This document shows, in pieces, positions 9,745-18,900 of a stretch of DNA of 64,000 nucleotides; position 1 is the first letter of the stretch, and each line of letters begins with the position of its first letter. A program made the translations under genes and the position numbers. Below the pieces are notes generated by a model. That model made no database searches and was not told the DNA's origin. It saw only the letters and a program-made list of their open reading frames with translations. Source of the stretch: an uncultured Bacteroidota bacterium (GTDB taxonomy: Bacteria > Bacteroidota > Bacteroidia > Chitinophagales > Chitinophagaceae); assembly GCA_903837525.1 (NCBI GenBank), contig CAILUU010000026.1:30236-94235 (forward strand), in the 5' to 3' direction.

Positions 9745-9854
9745 AAATAGTTCTTTTTAACCGCCAAAGCTCTGGCAAAAGCGGTAAATCAAGTGTTATT
9801 TAATTGGAAGTTTCCTTACAACTAGGGAACGTTATCACCAAAAAATAAAAAATA
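9745..9854 (+). promoter_or_regulatory. Structured 5' leader of rplK
   Basis: About 110 transcribed bases before rplK. Two mutually exclusive hairpins share bases: GCCA 9763-9766 with TGGC 9773-9776, and ACCGC 9760-9764 with GCGGT 9781-9785. This arrangement would suit autoregulation by L1 or L11, known in other bacteria for this operon. That it acts so here is inference; I did not recognise a named leader family. Confidence 0.4.
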
Positions 9855-10298
9855 ATGGCTAAAGAAATCACTGGCTATGTAAAACTCCAATGTAAAGGAG
9901 GGCAAGCCAACCCAGCTCCACCAATTGGGCCTGCCTTAGGTTCTAAGGGTATTAACATCATGGAGTTTTGTAAGCAGTTTAATGCTAGAACGCAAGACAA
10001 ACAAGGCAAAGTAGTACCCGTTTTAATTACGGTATACGCCGACAAATCATTCGATTTTATTTTAAAAACCGCACCAGCTCCAGTACAATTACTAGAGGCA
10101 GCTAAACTTACAAGTGGAAGTAAAGAACCTAACCGTGATAAGGTAGGTAAAGTTACATGGGCACAAGTAGAAGAAATTGCAAAAGATAAAATGGCTGATT
10201 TAAACGCCTTTTCATTAAATAGTGCAATGAGTATGGTTGCAGGTACAGCTCGTAGTATGGGTATAACTGTTGACGGTAAAGCTCCTTGGGAAAATTAA
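9855..10298 (+). CDS. rplK: 50S ribosomal protein L11
   Basis: Part of the GTPase-associated centre of the large subunit, binding 23S rRNA with L10-L12. It has 147 residues, normal length. The N-terminal domain starts [20 protein letters not shown] with [11 protein letters not shown], and the C-terminal rRNA-binding domain ends [12 protein letters not shown]. First gene of the rplKAJL operon, 29 bases before rplA. Confidence 0.98.
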   Translation: MAKEITGYVKLQCKGGQANPAPPIGPALGSKGINIMEFCKQFNARTQDKQGKVVPVLITVYADKSFDFILKTAPAPVQLLEAAKLTSGSKEPNRDKVGKVTWAQVEEIAKDKMADLNAFSLNSAMSMVAGTARSMGITVDGKAPWEN

Positions 10299-10327
10299 TT
10301 ATTCATCAATCTTAATAAAAAACAACA

Positions 10328-11017
10328 ATGATTACTAAAAAAAGAAAAGTTGCTAATACAAAGGTTGATGCTAATAAAGCATATTCCCTTAAAGAAGCAA
10401 GCAATCTTGTAAAAGAAATTAACTGTACAAAATTTGATAGCTCTGTTGATTTGCATATTAAATTAGGAGTAGATCCTAAAAAAGCAGATCAAGCAGTTAG
10501 AGGTACAGTATCCTTACCACACGGTACAGGTAAAACAAAAAAAGTATTGGTATTGTGTACACCCGATAAAGAAGCTGAAGCAAAAGAAGCAGGCGCCGAT
10601 TTTGCAGGTTTAGATGAATTTATTGCAAAAATTGAAGGTGGATGGACAGATATTGATGTAATTGTAGCAACACCATCTGTAATGCCTAAAATGGGTAAGT
10701 TAGGTAAAATATTAGGTCCTCGTAACTTAATGCCAAACCCTAAAACAGGTACAGTTACTAATGATGTAGCAGGTGCTGTTAAAGATTTAAAAGGTGGTAA
10801 AATTGCCTTTAAGGTAGATAAAGTAGGGATTATACATGCTTCTATTGGAAGAGTAAGTTTTACACCAGAAAAAATTGCAGAAAATAGTCAAGAATTAATT
10901 AACGCCATTATGAAGTTAAAACCATCAACTTCTAAAGGTGCTTATTTACGTGGCTTAAGCATGGCTAGCACAATGAGTCCTGGTATTGTAATCGACACAA
11001 AATCTGTTCAAAACTAA
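10328..11017 (+). CDS. rplA: 50S ribosomal protein L1
   Basis: L1-stalk protein and, in several bacteria, translational repressor of its own operon. 229 residues, normal length. The signature [20 protein letters not shown] is present in the middle domain, with the two-domain L1 fold around it. Cotranscribed with rplK; a small hairpin-bearing spacer separates it from rplJ. Confidence 0.98.
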   Translation: MITKKRKVANTKVDANKAYSLKEASNLVKEINCTKFDSSVDLHIKLGVDPKKADQAVRGTVSLPHGTGKTKKVLVLCTPDKEAEAKEAGADFAGLDEFIAKIEGGWTDIDVIVATPSVMPKMGKLGKILGPRNLMPNPKTGTVTNDVAGAVKDLKGGKIAFKVDKVGIIHASIGRVSFTPEKIAENSQELINAIMKLKPSTSKGAYLRGLSMASTMSPGIVIDTKSVQN

Positions 11018-11030
11018 AAAACCTCATCCA

Positions 11031-11050
11031 TCCTCTCCAACCGAGAGGGA
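11031..11050 (+). repeat. GC-rich hairpin repeat in the rplA-rplJ spacer
   Basis: TCCTCTC and GAGAGGGA flank a 5-base loop in an otherwise AT-rich spacer. The C-rich then G-rich layout matches the elements in the rpoB-rpoC spacer and after the TPR gene, so it may belong to one interspersed repeat family. Confidence 0.5.
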
Positions 11051-11070
11051 TAGGTAAAAAAATATTTGTT

Positions 11071-11706
11071 ATGACTAAACAAGAAAAACAAGAAGTGATA
11101 GAATTGCTTAAAGGCAAATTCTCTCAATACAATAATTTCTATATTACCGATACAGAAAGTTTATCAGTAGCACAGGTTACTAAACTTCGTAAAGTTTGCT
11201 TTGATAAGCAAGTAGAAATGAAAGTAGCTAAAAATACATTAATTAAAAAAGCGTTAGAAAGTATTGATAGTGAAAAATATGCAGGTGTATATGATAGCTT
11301 ACATAAAGTAACCGCTTTATTATTTAGTGAAAACCCTAAAGAACCAGCTTTAATATTAACAGGGTTTAGAAAAGAAAGCAAAGGCGAAAAGCCAGAGCTT
11401 AAGGCAGCATTCATTAATGGTGATGTTTTTGTAGGAGATAATCAATTGAAAAATCTTACTCAAATTAAAACTAAAAATGAGCTTATTGGTGAAGTAATTG
11501 GATTATTACAAGCTCCAATACAACGTGTATTAGGTGCATTGCAAAATAAAGATGCCGCAAATGCAGCATCAGAAGTAGTTGCAGAAGTAGCTGAAACACC
11601 AGTAGCAGAAGTTGTTGCAGAAGCACCAGCGGTTGAAGTAGCTGCACCAGTTGCAGAAACTCCTGCGGCAGCAGAACCAACAGCAGAAGCTCCAGCGGCA
11701 GAATAA
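11071..11706 (+). CDS. rplJ: 50S ribosomal protein L10 with extended C-terminal tail
   Basis: Base of the L7/L12 stalk on the large subunit. 211 residues against about 165-175 in most bacteria. The core runs to about residue 165 and includes FYITDTESLSVAQVTKLRK, the KNTLIKKAL segment and the C-terminal helix that binds L12 dimers (GLLQAPIQRVLGALQNK). After it comes a tail of about 45 residues made almost only of Ala, Glu, Val, Pro and Thr, with repeated VAE and APA units. The tail is acidic and probably disordered. It follows rplA by 53 bases. Confidence 0.96.
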   Translation: MTKQEKQEVIELLKGKFSQYNNFYITDTESLSVAQVTKLRKVCFDKQVEMKVAKNTLIKKALESIDSEKYAGVYDSLHKVTALLFSENPKEPALILTGFRKESKGEKPELKAAFINGDVFVGDNQLKNLTQIKTKNELIGEVIGLLQAPIQRVLGALQNKDAANAASEVVAEVAETPVAEVVAEAPAVEVAAPVAETPAAAEPTAEAPAAE

Positions 11707-11723
11707 AATACCGTTAATCGGTA

Positions 11724-11829
11724 ATCCGCTTAAACATATTAACGGATAAACCAATTAATAGGTTAACGTAGTAAAAAGGTAATTTTTTTTAATAACATAT
11801 CCGCCGGAGTCAAAAACAATGAAGGCGGA
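11724..11829 (+). promoter_or_regulatory. Structured intercistronic region between rplJ and rplL
   Basis: Two clear hairpins lie in the 138-base spacer. ATCCG-C-TTAA (11724-11733) pairs with TTAACGGAT (11739-11747), and TCCGCC (11800-11805) pairs with GGCGGA (11824-11829). The second ends 15 bases before the rplL ATG. No terminator U-tract follows, so they may set the high L12 to L10 ratio by processing or translational control. Function is inferred. Confidence 0.4.
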
Positions 11830-11844
11830 AAAAATTTAAACAAC

Positions 11845-12219
11845 ATGGCAGAAATTAAAGCATTAGCTGAAAGCCTAGTAGGCTTAACAGTAAAACAAGT
11901 ACAAGAGTTAGCAGAATTTTTAAAATCTGAGTACGGTATTGAACCAGCTGCAGCAGCAGTTGTAGTAAGTGCAGGCGGTGGCGATGGTGCTGCAGCAACA
12001 GAAGAAAAAACTTCGTTCAATGTAATATTGAAATCGGCAGGGGCTAACAAATTAGCGATTGTAAAAATCGTTAAAGAATTAACAGGTTTAGGACTTAAAG
12101 AAGCTAAAGATTTAGTGGATGGTGCTCCAAAACCAGTTAAAGAAGGTGTTGATAAAGCAACTGCAGAAGAAATTAAAACAAAATTAACTGAAGCTGGTGC
12201 TGAGGTTGAGATTGCTTAA
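11845..12219 (+). CDS. rplL: 50S ribosomal protein L7/L12
   Basis: Multicopy stalk protein that recruits translational GTPases. 124 residues. The N-terminal dimerisation domain ([20 protein letters not shown]) is followed by an Ala/Gly-rich hinge (about 34-56) and the C-terminal domain with [20 protein letters not shown]. It is the last gene of this unit: a strong terminator follows 23 bases after the stop, cutting it off from rpoB. Confidence 0.98.
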   Translation: MAEIKALAESLVGLTVKQVQELAEFLKSEYGIEPAAAAVVVSAGGGDGAAATEEKTSFNVILKSAGANKLAIVKIVKELTGLGLKEAKDLVDGAPKPVKEGVDKATAEEIKTKLTEAGAEVEIA

Positions 12220-12242
12220 TTATACGCAGTTTTAATAGTACT

Positions 12243-12273
12243 AAAAGTCGAAAATTAAATTTTCGGCTTTTTT
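12243..12273 (+). terminator. Rho-independent terminator after rplL
   Basis: AAAAGTCGAAAA pairs with TTTTCGGCTTTT around a 5-base loop and runs into a T-tract (12268-12273). It shows that the rplKAJL transcript ends here instead of continuing into rpoBC. Confidence 0.85.
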
Positions 12274-12297
12274 ATTTGATTTTTTAAAAAAATATCT

Positions 12298-12306
12298 TAC
12301 CTTTTG
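12298..12306 (+). promoter_or_regulatory. Near-consensus -7 box before the PKD lipoprotein
   Basis: TACCTTTTG, one base longer than TAnnTTTG, 29 bases before the ATG. Suggests separate transcription of the lipoprotein gene. Confidence 0.45.
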
Positions 12307-12334
12307 CTTCTAATATTATAAAAAACTTATTATA

Positions 12335-12820
12335 ATGAAAAAAATAAACATCTTATTATTGTCGGTGATTCTCTCGGCGGTAATGTTTTCTTGCGAAAAA
12401 GCAAATTCAGATTTAGTTTCAACAAATACGACCTCTGCTTCTGGAAGTAGTGGTGGTGGTTCAACTGGCGGGGGTTCTGGAAGTGGCGGTAGTGGTGGTG
12501 TAACAGGTGGTGGTGGCGTTGTAACATCTCCAGGGTTTAGTGCTGGTTTTACAATTGGTGTTCCAGATTTATTTAATGTGTTTGAAAACAATACTGTAAA
12601 ATTGGTAAGCGATGGTGGTGGTATTACAAGTTATTATTGGAATTTAGGAGATGGTCGTAAAAGTTTTGAAAAGTCTCCAGTAATTTCTTACCCAGCACAT
12701 GGCTATTATACAATTAGTTTAACTGTTAAAGATGCTAATGGTAGGACTGAAACGTTATCTAAAGATTTAGGCATATTGTGCAACTTTGGAGGCGGTACAA
12801 GCGGAAATGGAAGTCATTAA
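12335..12820 (+). CDS. PKD-domain lipoprotein
   Basis: 161 residues. An N-terminal lipoprotein signal (MKKINILLLSVILSAVMFSC) has the likely lipidated Cys at residue 20. A Gly/Ser-rich linker covers about residues 32-62. The rest is one PKD-like beta-sandwich with YYWNLGDGRKS and YPAHGYYTISLTVKDANG (about 75-150). PKD domains usually serve in adhesion or protein-protein contact on the cell surface. No enzymatic domain is present. It sits alone between two good terminators, inserted between rplL and rpoB; its role is unknown. Confidence 0.88.
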   Translation: MKKINILLLSVILSAVMFSCEKANSDLVSTNTTSASGSSGGGSTGGGSGSGGSGGVTGGGGVVTSPGFSAGFTIGVPDLFNVFENNTVKLVSDGGGITSYYWNLGDGRKSFEKSPVISYPAHGYYTISLTVKDANGRTETLSKDLGILCNFGGGTSGNGSH

Positions 12821-12842
12821 TTAAAATATAAAAAATAAAATT

Positions 12843-12875
12843 AAAGCCAAGTTGCATTAGCAACTTGGCTTTTTT
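12843..12875 (+). terminator. Terminator after the PKD lipoprotein gene
   Basis: Perfect 13-bp stem AAAGCCAAGTTGC / GCAACTTGGCTTT with loop ATTA, followed by a T-run. Confidence 0.92.
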
Positions 12876-13079
12876 GTGTAATATTCCCATATTGTTATAC
12901 TATTGTATTTATTAATTAGTCTAACTGTTTATGGTATAATGCCTATTTAGCAGCTGTTTAGGCCAATGCAATTGAACTATTACAGATGTACAATCGGTAT
13001 TATTCAACAAAGTATTTATTCGTATGTGGTTCATATAATTTCTTTATTAGAAAGTAGGTATAAGTGTAGGGGTAAATTT

Positions 13080-13099
13080 AAAGTGCAATATTGCACTTT
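13080..13099. promoter_or_regulatory. 20-bp perfect palindrome, candidate operator of the metal-uptake unit
   Basis: AAAGTGCAATATTGCACTTT is a perfect palindrome centred between 13089 and 13090. It lies 29 bases upstream of the -7 box and 70 bases upstream of the HMA-protein start. There is no T-run directly behind it and no gene ends here, so it is better read as a dimeric regulator site than as a terminator. The regulator is unknown. Confidence 0.5.
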
Positions 13100-13128
13100 T
13101 TAAAATACTCATTTCTCAAGATGTACAC

Positions 13129-13136
13129 TAAATTTG
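13129..13136 (+). promoter_or_regulatory. -7 promoter box for the HMA protein / TonB receptor unit
   Basis: TAAATTTG is a perfect TAnnTTTG box. The expected transcript start near 13143 fits the ATG at 13169 and rules out starts further upstream. Confidence 0.65.
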
Positions 13137-13168
13137 CATTATCAAACATGTTATTTAAAAAATTATTT

Positions 13169-13495
13169 ATGTTTAAAAAAATATTCATTGCCGTATTTGT
13201 TTTTACAGCTATAGGCAATAATTTATTTGCAAAAAATTTACAACCGTTAATAGACAGTACCGTTACTATAAAAGTAAAAGGAGTTACTTGTAGTAACGAT
13301 TTAAAAACACTTAGCACAAACGTAAAAGAGTTAAAGGGTGTTAGCGAATGTAAGCCTGGTAAAGCAGGTGCAGTTTCTGTTTTTAAAGTAACGTATAACC
13401 CTGCAGTGGTGAACATAAAAGATATTCATAAAGCTTTTGAAAATACAGGTGGCTGTAGCGACCCTAACGATAGACCCTATAAAATAAAAAATTAA
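13169..13495 (+). CDS. Secreted heavy-metal-associated (HMA)-like domain protein
   Basis: 108 residues from ATG 13169, chosen because it gives a clean signal peptide (MFKKIFIAVFVFTAIGNNLFA) and lies downstream of the promoter box; ATG 13148 is the alternative. The mature part looks like one HMA ferredoxin-like fold: VTIKVKGVTCSNDLKTL, then GVSECKPG and AFENTGGC. The usual GMxCxxC is reduced to a single Cys in GVTCSNDL, with other Cys further on. It should sit in the periplasm and could hand a soft metal such as copper to or from the TonB receptor encoded 3 bases downstream. Metal identity is inference. Confidence 0.8.
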   Translation: MFKKIFIAVFVFTAIGNNLFAKNLQPLIDSTVTIKVKGVTCSNDLKTLSTNVKELKGVSECKPGKAGAVSVFKVTYNPAVVNIKDIHKAFENTGGCSDPNDRPYKIKN

Positions 13496-13498
13496 TTC

Positions 13499-15721
13499 AT
13501 GTTGAGGGTAGCTTGTATTCTTATTTTAGCTTTTCCACTAAATACAGTTGCTCAAACAATTTTGGGTAAAGTAGTTAATGCAAAAAATCAGCCACTTGCT
13601 GGGGCTACAATTAAATGGGTTAATAACACAAAAGGTATAATTGCTAAAGAAGATGGGAGTTTTGTACTCCTAAAAAATTCATCTTCCTCTAAGCTAGTGG
13701 CAAGCTATAGTGGTTATTTAAAAGACACCATTGATGTGGACAATTTAGATACAGTGCTTTTTATCTTAAAAGAAAAAAACAATTTGCAAGAAGTTTTAGT
13801 CATTGCAGAAAAAGCAGGTACCGTCCAATCTAACCTAAGCCTCATCAAAACAGAAATATTAACTTCGGTGGAGTTAAAAAAATCGGCTTGCTGCGATTTA
13901 GCTGGTTGTTTTGAAACACAATCTAGCGTACAACCACAAACAACAAATATTATTACCAACGCAAAAGAGTTAAGAATATTAGGCTTATCTGGTGTTTATA
14001 ATCAAGTGCTGATAGACGGTTTTCCTATGATACAAGGGCTTACATTTACCTACGGTATTAGTGGTATTCCTGGAACGTTGGTTGACAATATTTATATTTC
14101 TAAAGGGGCAAATAGCGTTTTGCAAGGCCATGAAAGCATTAGCGGACAAATAAATGTAGAAACCAAAAAGCCCAACGCTAGCGAAAAATTATTTGCCAAT
14201 ATTTATGCAAATAGCTTTTTAGAAAAACATGTAAACTTAGCCACTAATTTTAAAGTAGGTAAATGGCATAGCCTTTTAGCTTTTCATATGGTTCAACCTG
14301 CTCTTAAAATTGATAGAGATAAAGATGATTTTTTAGACCTTCCCTTACTTACCAGATATATGGTAATGAATAAATGGAAAATAGGCAAAGAAAATGAGTG
14401 GGGATGGAGCAGCGAAGTTGCTGTTCGTTTTTTAAATGAAAAACGTACCGGCGGTCAAATATTTTTTAATCCATCCACACATAAAGGAAGTACAAGTGTT
14501 TATGGTAATACTGTAACCATTAATCAACCAGAAATGTGGGCCAAAACCAGCTATCGGTTAAATGATGTGCATCGTCTTACGTTATACACATCCACTTTTC
14601 ATCAAAATCAACAATCGTATTTTGGCTCTTTGTCTTACACAGCAAAACAAACCAATGCATTTGTAAATGTGCAACACGAAGTAAAATTTTCCGAAACACA
14701 TAATTTAAAATCGGGTATTAGCTTAAAGCATTTGCAACTTAATGAGGATATCTTTTTTACCGATAATACTCTTGCCAGAAATTATGATGGTAACTATAAG
14801 CGCAACGAGAATATTTTAGGCTTTTTTTCAGAAAATACGAGTAGCTTTTTAAAGGGCAAACTTACTTGGATAGTCGGTTTAAGAGTAGATAACCACAACC
14901 AATTTGGATGGAATGTAACGCCTCGTACTTTGTTAAAATACGACCCCACACCTAAACTTACCATTAGGGCAAATATTGGAACAGGTTGGCGTACCGTAAA
15001 TTTATTTAGCGAAAATATTGGTCTACTAGCAAGCTCAAGAAATATTGTTTTTGTAGAAGCGTTAAAACCAGAAAAAGCCTTAAACACAGGCATTAATATC
15101 ACAAAAAAATTCGAAGGAAAAAATGCATCAGGTTATATTAGTTTGGATTATTATCGAACTAATTTTCAAAACCAAATATTTCCTGATTATGATACTGACC
15201 CAACAAAAGCATTTATAAAAAACTTTACAGGTAAAAGTATTAGCAATGGTTTTCAAACAGATTTTTTTATAAAATTTTATAAGCGATACGAGTTTAAAGC
15301 AGGCTATAATTTTTTAGATGTGTACAGGGTTAATAATAATAACACTAAAGAAGTGTTACCCTTTAACCCCCGCCACAAAGTATTAACAACATTTAGCTAT
15401 AAACCAATTACTAATAAATTTCATGCAGATGTAAATATTCATTTCTACGGACAACAACGTTTACCCAATACAAAATCAAACCCTGCGGCTTACCAGCGCC
15501 CCGATTTTTCAAAAGCATATACCACTGCAAATGCACAACTAACCTCTATTTTTAAAACTTTAGAACTATACGGTGGTTGCGAAAACATGTTTAACTTTCG
15601 TCAAAATAAACCCATTAATAGTTGGCAAAACCCTTTCGGCCCTTATTTTGATATATCTTCGGTATGGGGCCCAACAAGGGGTAGAGAGTTTTATATGGGG
15701 GTACGGTGGAAACTTAAATAG
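13499..15721 (+). CDS. TonB-dependent receptor with Cys-rich plug start (putative metal uptake)
   Basis: Outer-membrane active transporter of 740 residues. A signal peptide (about 1-18) is followed by a carboxypeptidase-D-like regulatory domain (about 20-95, ILGKVVNAKNQPLAGATIKW), the plug (about 100-230, with LIDGFPMIQG and SGQINVETKKP) and a 22-strand-type barrel to the C-terminal Trp-Lys-Leu-Lys. At the start of the plug, SACCDLAGCFET carries three cysteines (131, 132, 137). This is unusual for the family but fits a soft-metal ligand site. It is only 3 bases from the HMA-protein stop, so the two are one unit. A siderophore or metal-chelate substrate cannot be excluded. Confidence 0.9.
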   Translation: MLRVACILILAFPLNTVAQTILGKVVNAKNQPLAGATIKWVNNTKGIIAKEDGSFVLLKNSSSSKLVASYSGYLKDTIDVDNLDTVLFILKEKNNLQEVLVIAEKAGTVQSNLSLIKTEILTSVELKKSACCDLAGCFETQSSVQPQTTNIITNAKELRILGLSGVYNQVLIDGFPMIQGLTFTYGISGIPGTLVDNIYISKGANSVLQGHESISGQINVETKKPNASEKLFANIYANSFLEKHVNLATNFKVGKWHSLLAFHMVQPALKIDRDKDDFLDLPLLTRYMVMNKWKIGKENEWGWSSEVAVRFLNEKRTGGQIFFNPSTHKGSTSVYGNTVTINQPEMWAKTSYRLNDVHRLTLYTSTFHQNQQSYFGSLSYTAKQTNAFVNVQHEVKFSETHNLKSGISLKHLQLNEDIFFTDNTLARNYDGNYKRNENILGFFSENTSSFLKGKLTWIVGLRVDNHNQFGWNVTPRTLLKYDPTPKLTIRANIGTGWRTVNLFSENIGLLASSRNIVFVEALKPEKALNTGINITKKFEGKNASGYISLDYYRTNFQNQIFPDYDTDPTKAFIKNFTGKSISNGFQTDFFIKFYKRYEFKAGYNFLDVYRVNNNNTKEVLPFNPRHKVLTTFSYKPITNKFHADVNIHFYGQQRLPNTKSNPAAYQRPDFSKAYTTANAQLTSIFKTLELYGGCENMFNFRQNKPINSWQNPFGPYFDISSVWGPTRGREFYMGVRWKLK

Positions 15722-15871
15722 AAATCAGCAAAGAAAAAATTGAAGTAAAATAAGTAGGTATTTGCCTCCTCAATTATCAAATAATATTAATATGTTTCGG
15801 GTGAGTATCAAAAACCTTTCCAAAAAGCTAAAGTTGTGTAAAAACTACTCATAAATCTCAAATAAAATACT

Positions 15872-15879
15872 TACCTTTG
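15872..15879 (+). promoter_or_regulatory. -7 promoter box of rpoBC
   Basis: TACCTTTG, a perfect match, followed by GCCGTCC, very like the rplK promoter context. It leaves a leader of about 82 bases before the rpoB ATG. It gives rpoBC its own start, independent of rplKAJL. Confidence 0.75.
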
Positions 15880-15968
15880 CCGTCCTTATAATTTAGGGTT
15901 AGTGGCTATAGTTGCTAAATGCCTGAAAAATAGGGGTCTTCTGCACATTAAAACGTTTTATTACAAAT

Positions 15969-18900
15969 ATGTCTGCAACAAAAAAAGCACCTGCTGAGCG
16001 TCACAATTTTGGAAAAGTTGAACTCGTAGCAGAGCAACCCGACTTGCTAGGAATTCAAATTCAATCTTTTAAAGATTATTTTCAGTTAGAAACTACGCCA
16101 GATAAGCGTAATGTTGAGGGTTTATTTCGTGTATTTAAGGAGAATTTCCCTATTACCGATACCCGTAACATTTTCGTATTGGAATTTTTAGATTACTTCG
16201 TTGATCCTCCACGTTACTCAATTGATGAGTGTATTGAAAGAGGTTTAACCTACGCCGTACCACTTAAAGCAAAATTGCGTTTAAGTTGTAACGATGAGGA
16301 GCATGTGGATTTCCAAACCATTGTACAAGATGTGTTTTTAGGAAATATTCCTTACATGACGCCTAGAGGTACTTTTGTAATTAATGGAGCAGAACGTGTA
16401 GTTGTTTCTCAATTACATCGTAGCCCAGGAGTATTCTTTGGTCAATCGGTACATCCTAACGGTACAAAAATTTATAGCGCAAGGGTAATTCCTTTTAAAG
16501 GGGCTTGGATGGAGTTTGCAACCGACATTAATAATGTAATGTTTGCATACATCGATCGTAAAAAGAAATTCCCTGTAACAACCTTGTTACGTTCAATAGG
16601 TTTTGAAACCGATAAAGACATTCTTGAATTATTTGGAATGGCTAACGAAGTTAAAGCCGATAAAAAATCGCTAAAAGATTGCGTAGGCAAGCGTCTAGCT
16701 GCAAGGGTATTACGTACATGGGTAGAAGATTTTGTGGATGAAGATACAGGAGAGGTTGTTTCTATAGAACGAAATGAAATTGTTTTAGAAAGAGATACTG
16801 TTTTAGATGAAGATAATATTGCCACTATTTTAGAACTTGAAATTAAAAGTGTATTCATTCAAAAAGAAGAGGTGAGTGGCGATTATGCAATCATCTATAA
16901 CACCTTAAATAAAGATACGAGTAACAGTGAATTAGAAGCGGTACAACACATCTATAAGCAATTAAGAGGTTCAGATGCCCCAGATGATGAAACGGCAAGA
17001 GGTATTATTGATAAATTATTCTTTAGCGATAAGCGTTATGATTTAGGTGAGGTTGGTCGTTATAAAATTAACCGCCGCTTAGGGTTAAATTTTCCTATTA
17101 CCAAAAAAGTATTAACTAAAGATGATATTATTGCCATCATTAAAACATTGGTACAATTAACTAATGGTAAAAGCGAGGTTGATGATATTGATCATTTAAG
17201 TAATAGAAGAGTACGTACAGTAGGGGAGCAATTATATGCTCAATTTGGTGTTGGTTTAGCCCGTATGGCCCGTACCATTCGTGAAAGAATGAACGTAAGA
17301 GACAATGAAGTATTTACCCCAGTAGATTTGATTAATGCAAGAACATTATCTTCTGTTATCAACTCCTTCTTTGGTACATCTCAGTTATCTCAATTCTTAG
17401 ATCAAACAAATCCATTATCAGAAATAACGCATAAGCGTCGTATATCTGCCCTTGGGCCCGGAGGTTTAAGTAGAGAGAGAGCTGGTTTTGAAGTTCGTGA
17501 CGTTCACTATTCTCATTACGGTCGTTTATGTACCATTGAAACACCAGAGGGTCCAAACATTGGTTTGATATCTACCTTGTGTGTGCATGCTAAGATAAAT
17601 GATATGGGCTTTATAGAAACCCCATATCGTAAGGTAACCGAGGGTAAAGTAGATATGAAAAAAATTACTTTCCTAAGTGCCGAAGAAGAAGATACCGCAA
17701 AAATTGCCCAGGCAAATATTGATATTGATGAAAAAGGAAACTTTGTTGATGACAGAATTAAGAGTCGTCAAACAGGTGATTTTCCTATTTTAGATAAAGA
17801 AGAGGTAGAATATATGGATGTTGCACCAAACCAAATTGTTGGTTTAAGTGCTTCATTAATTCCGTTCCTTGAGCATGATGATGCTAATAGAGCCTTGATG
17901 GGATCTAATATGCAACGTCAAGCTGTTCCATTAATTAAGCCAGAAAGCCCAATTGTAGGTACTGGTTTAGAAGGAAAAGCAGCAAGAGATGCAAGGATTC
18001 AAGTACATGCTGATGGTGATGGTGTGGTAGAATATGTTGATGCTAACGAAATACATGTTCGTTACAAGCGTAACGAAATACAACAATTGGTAAGTTTCGA
18101 AGAAGATTTAGTTATTTATAAATTAACAAAATTTGTTCGTACAAACCAAGAAACTACCATCAACTTACGCCCTGCAGTTATCAAAGGTCAAAAAGTTGCC
18201 GAAGGCGATTTCTTAACCGAAGGTTACGCAACAAAGGCTGGAGAATTAGCTTTAGGTAGAAACATGAAAGTTGCCTTTATGCCTTGGAAAGGATACAACT
18301 TTGAAGATGCGATTGTAATAAGTGAGAAAGTAGTAAAAGAAGATTTATTTACAAGTATTCATATTGGTGAGTATGAGGTAGAGGTTAGAGATACTAAATT
18401 AGGAGAAGAGGAATTAACAGCCGACATTCCTAACGTAAGTGAAGAGGCTACTAAAGATTTAGATCAAAATGGTATAATTCGTATTGGTGCCCACATTAAA
18501 GAAGGGGATATTATTATTGGCAAAATAACTCCAAAAGGCGAAAGTGATCCTACGCCAGAAGAGAAATTATTACGTGCTATTTTTGGGGATAAAGCTGGTG
18601 ATGCTAAAGATGCATCTTTAAAAGCATCAAGTGGTACAGAAGGTGTGGTAATTGATAAAAAATTATTCCAACGTGCTAAAAAAGATAAGAACACTAAAGT
18701 AAGAGAAAAAGCACAATTAGAAAAGATTGAAAAAGTTCATGAAAAAAATGAAATAGATTTATTAGAATTATTAATTAGCAAACTACAAACCTTATTGAAA
18801 GATAAGATTAGCGCAGGTGTTAGCAATAATTTTGGTGAAATATTAATTGGTAAAGGAGCTAAGTTCAATCCAAAAAATTTAGGCAATATCGATTACTTAA

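Noticed and set aside
13091..13168. Longer start of the HMA protein
   Set aside because: It begins inside the palindrome and runs through the promoter box; the signal peptide starts at 13169.
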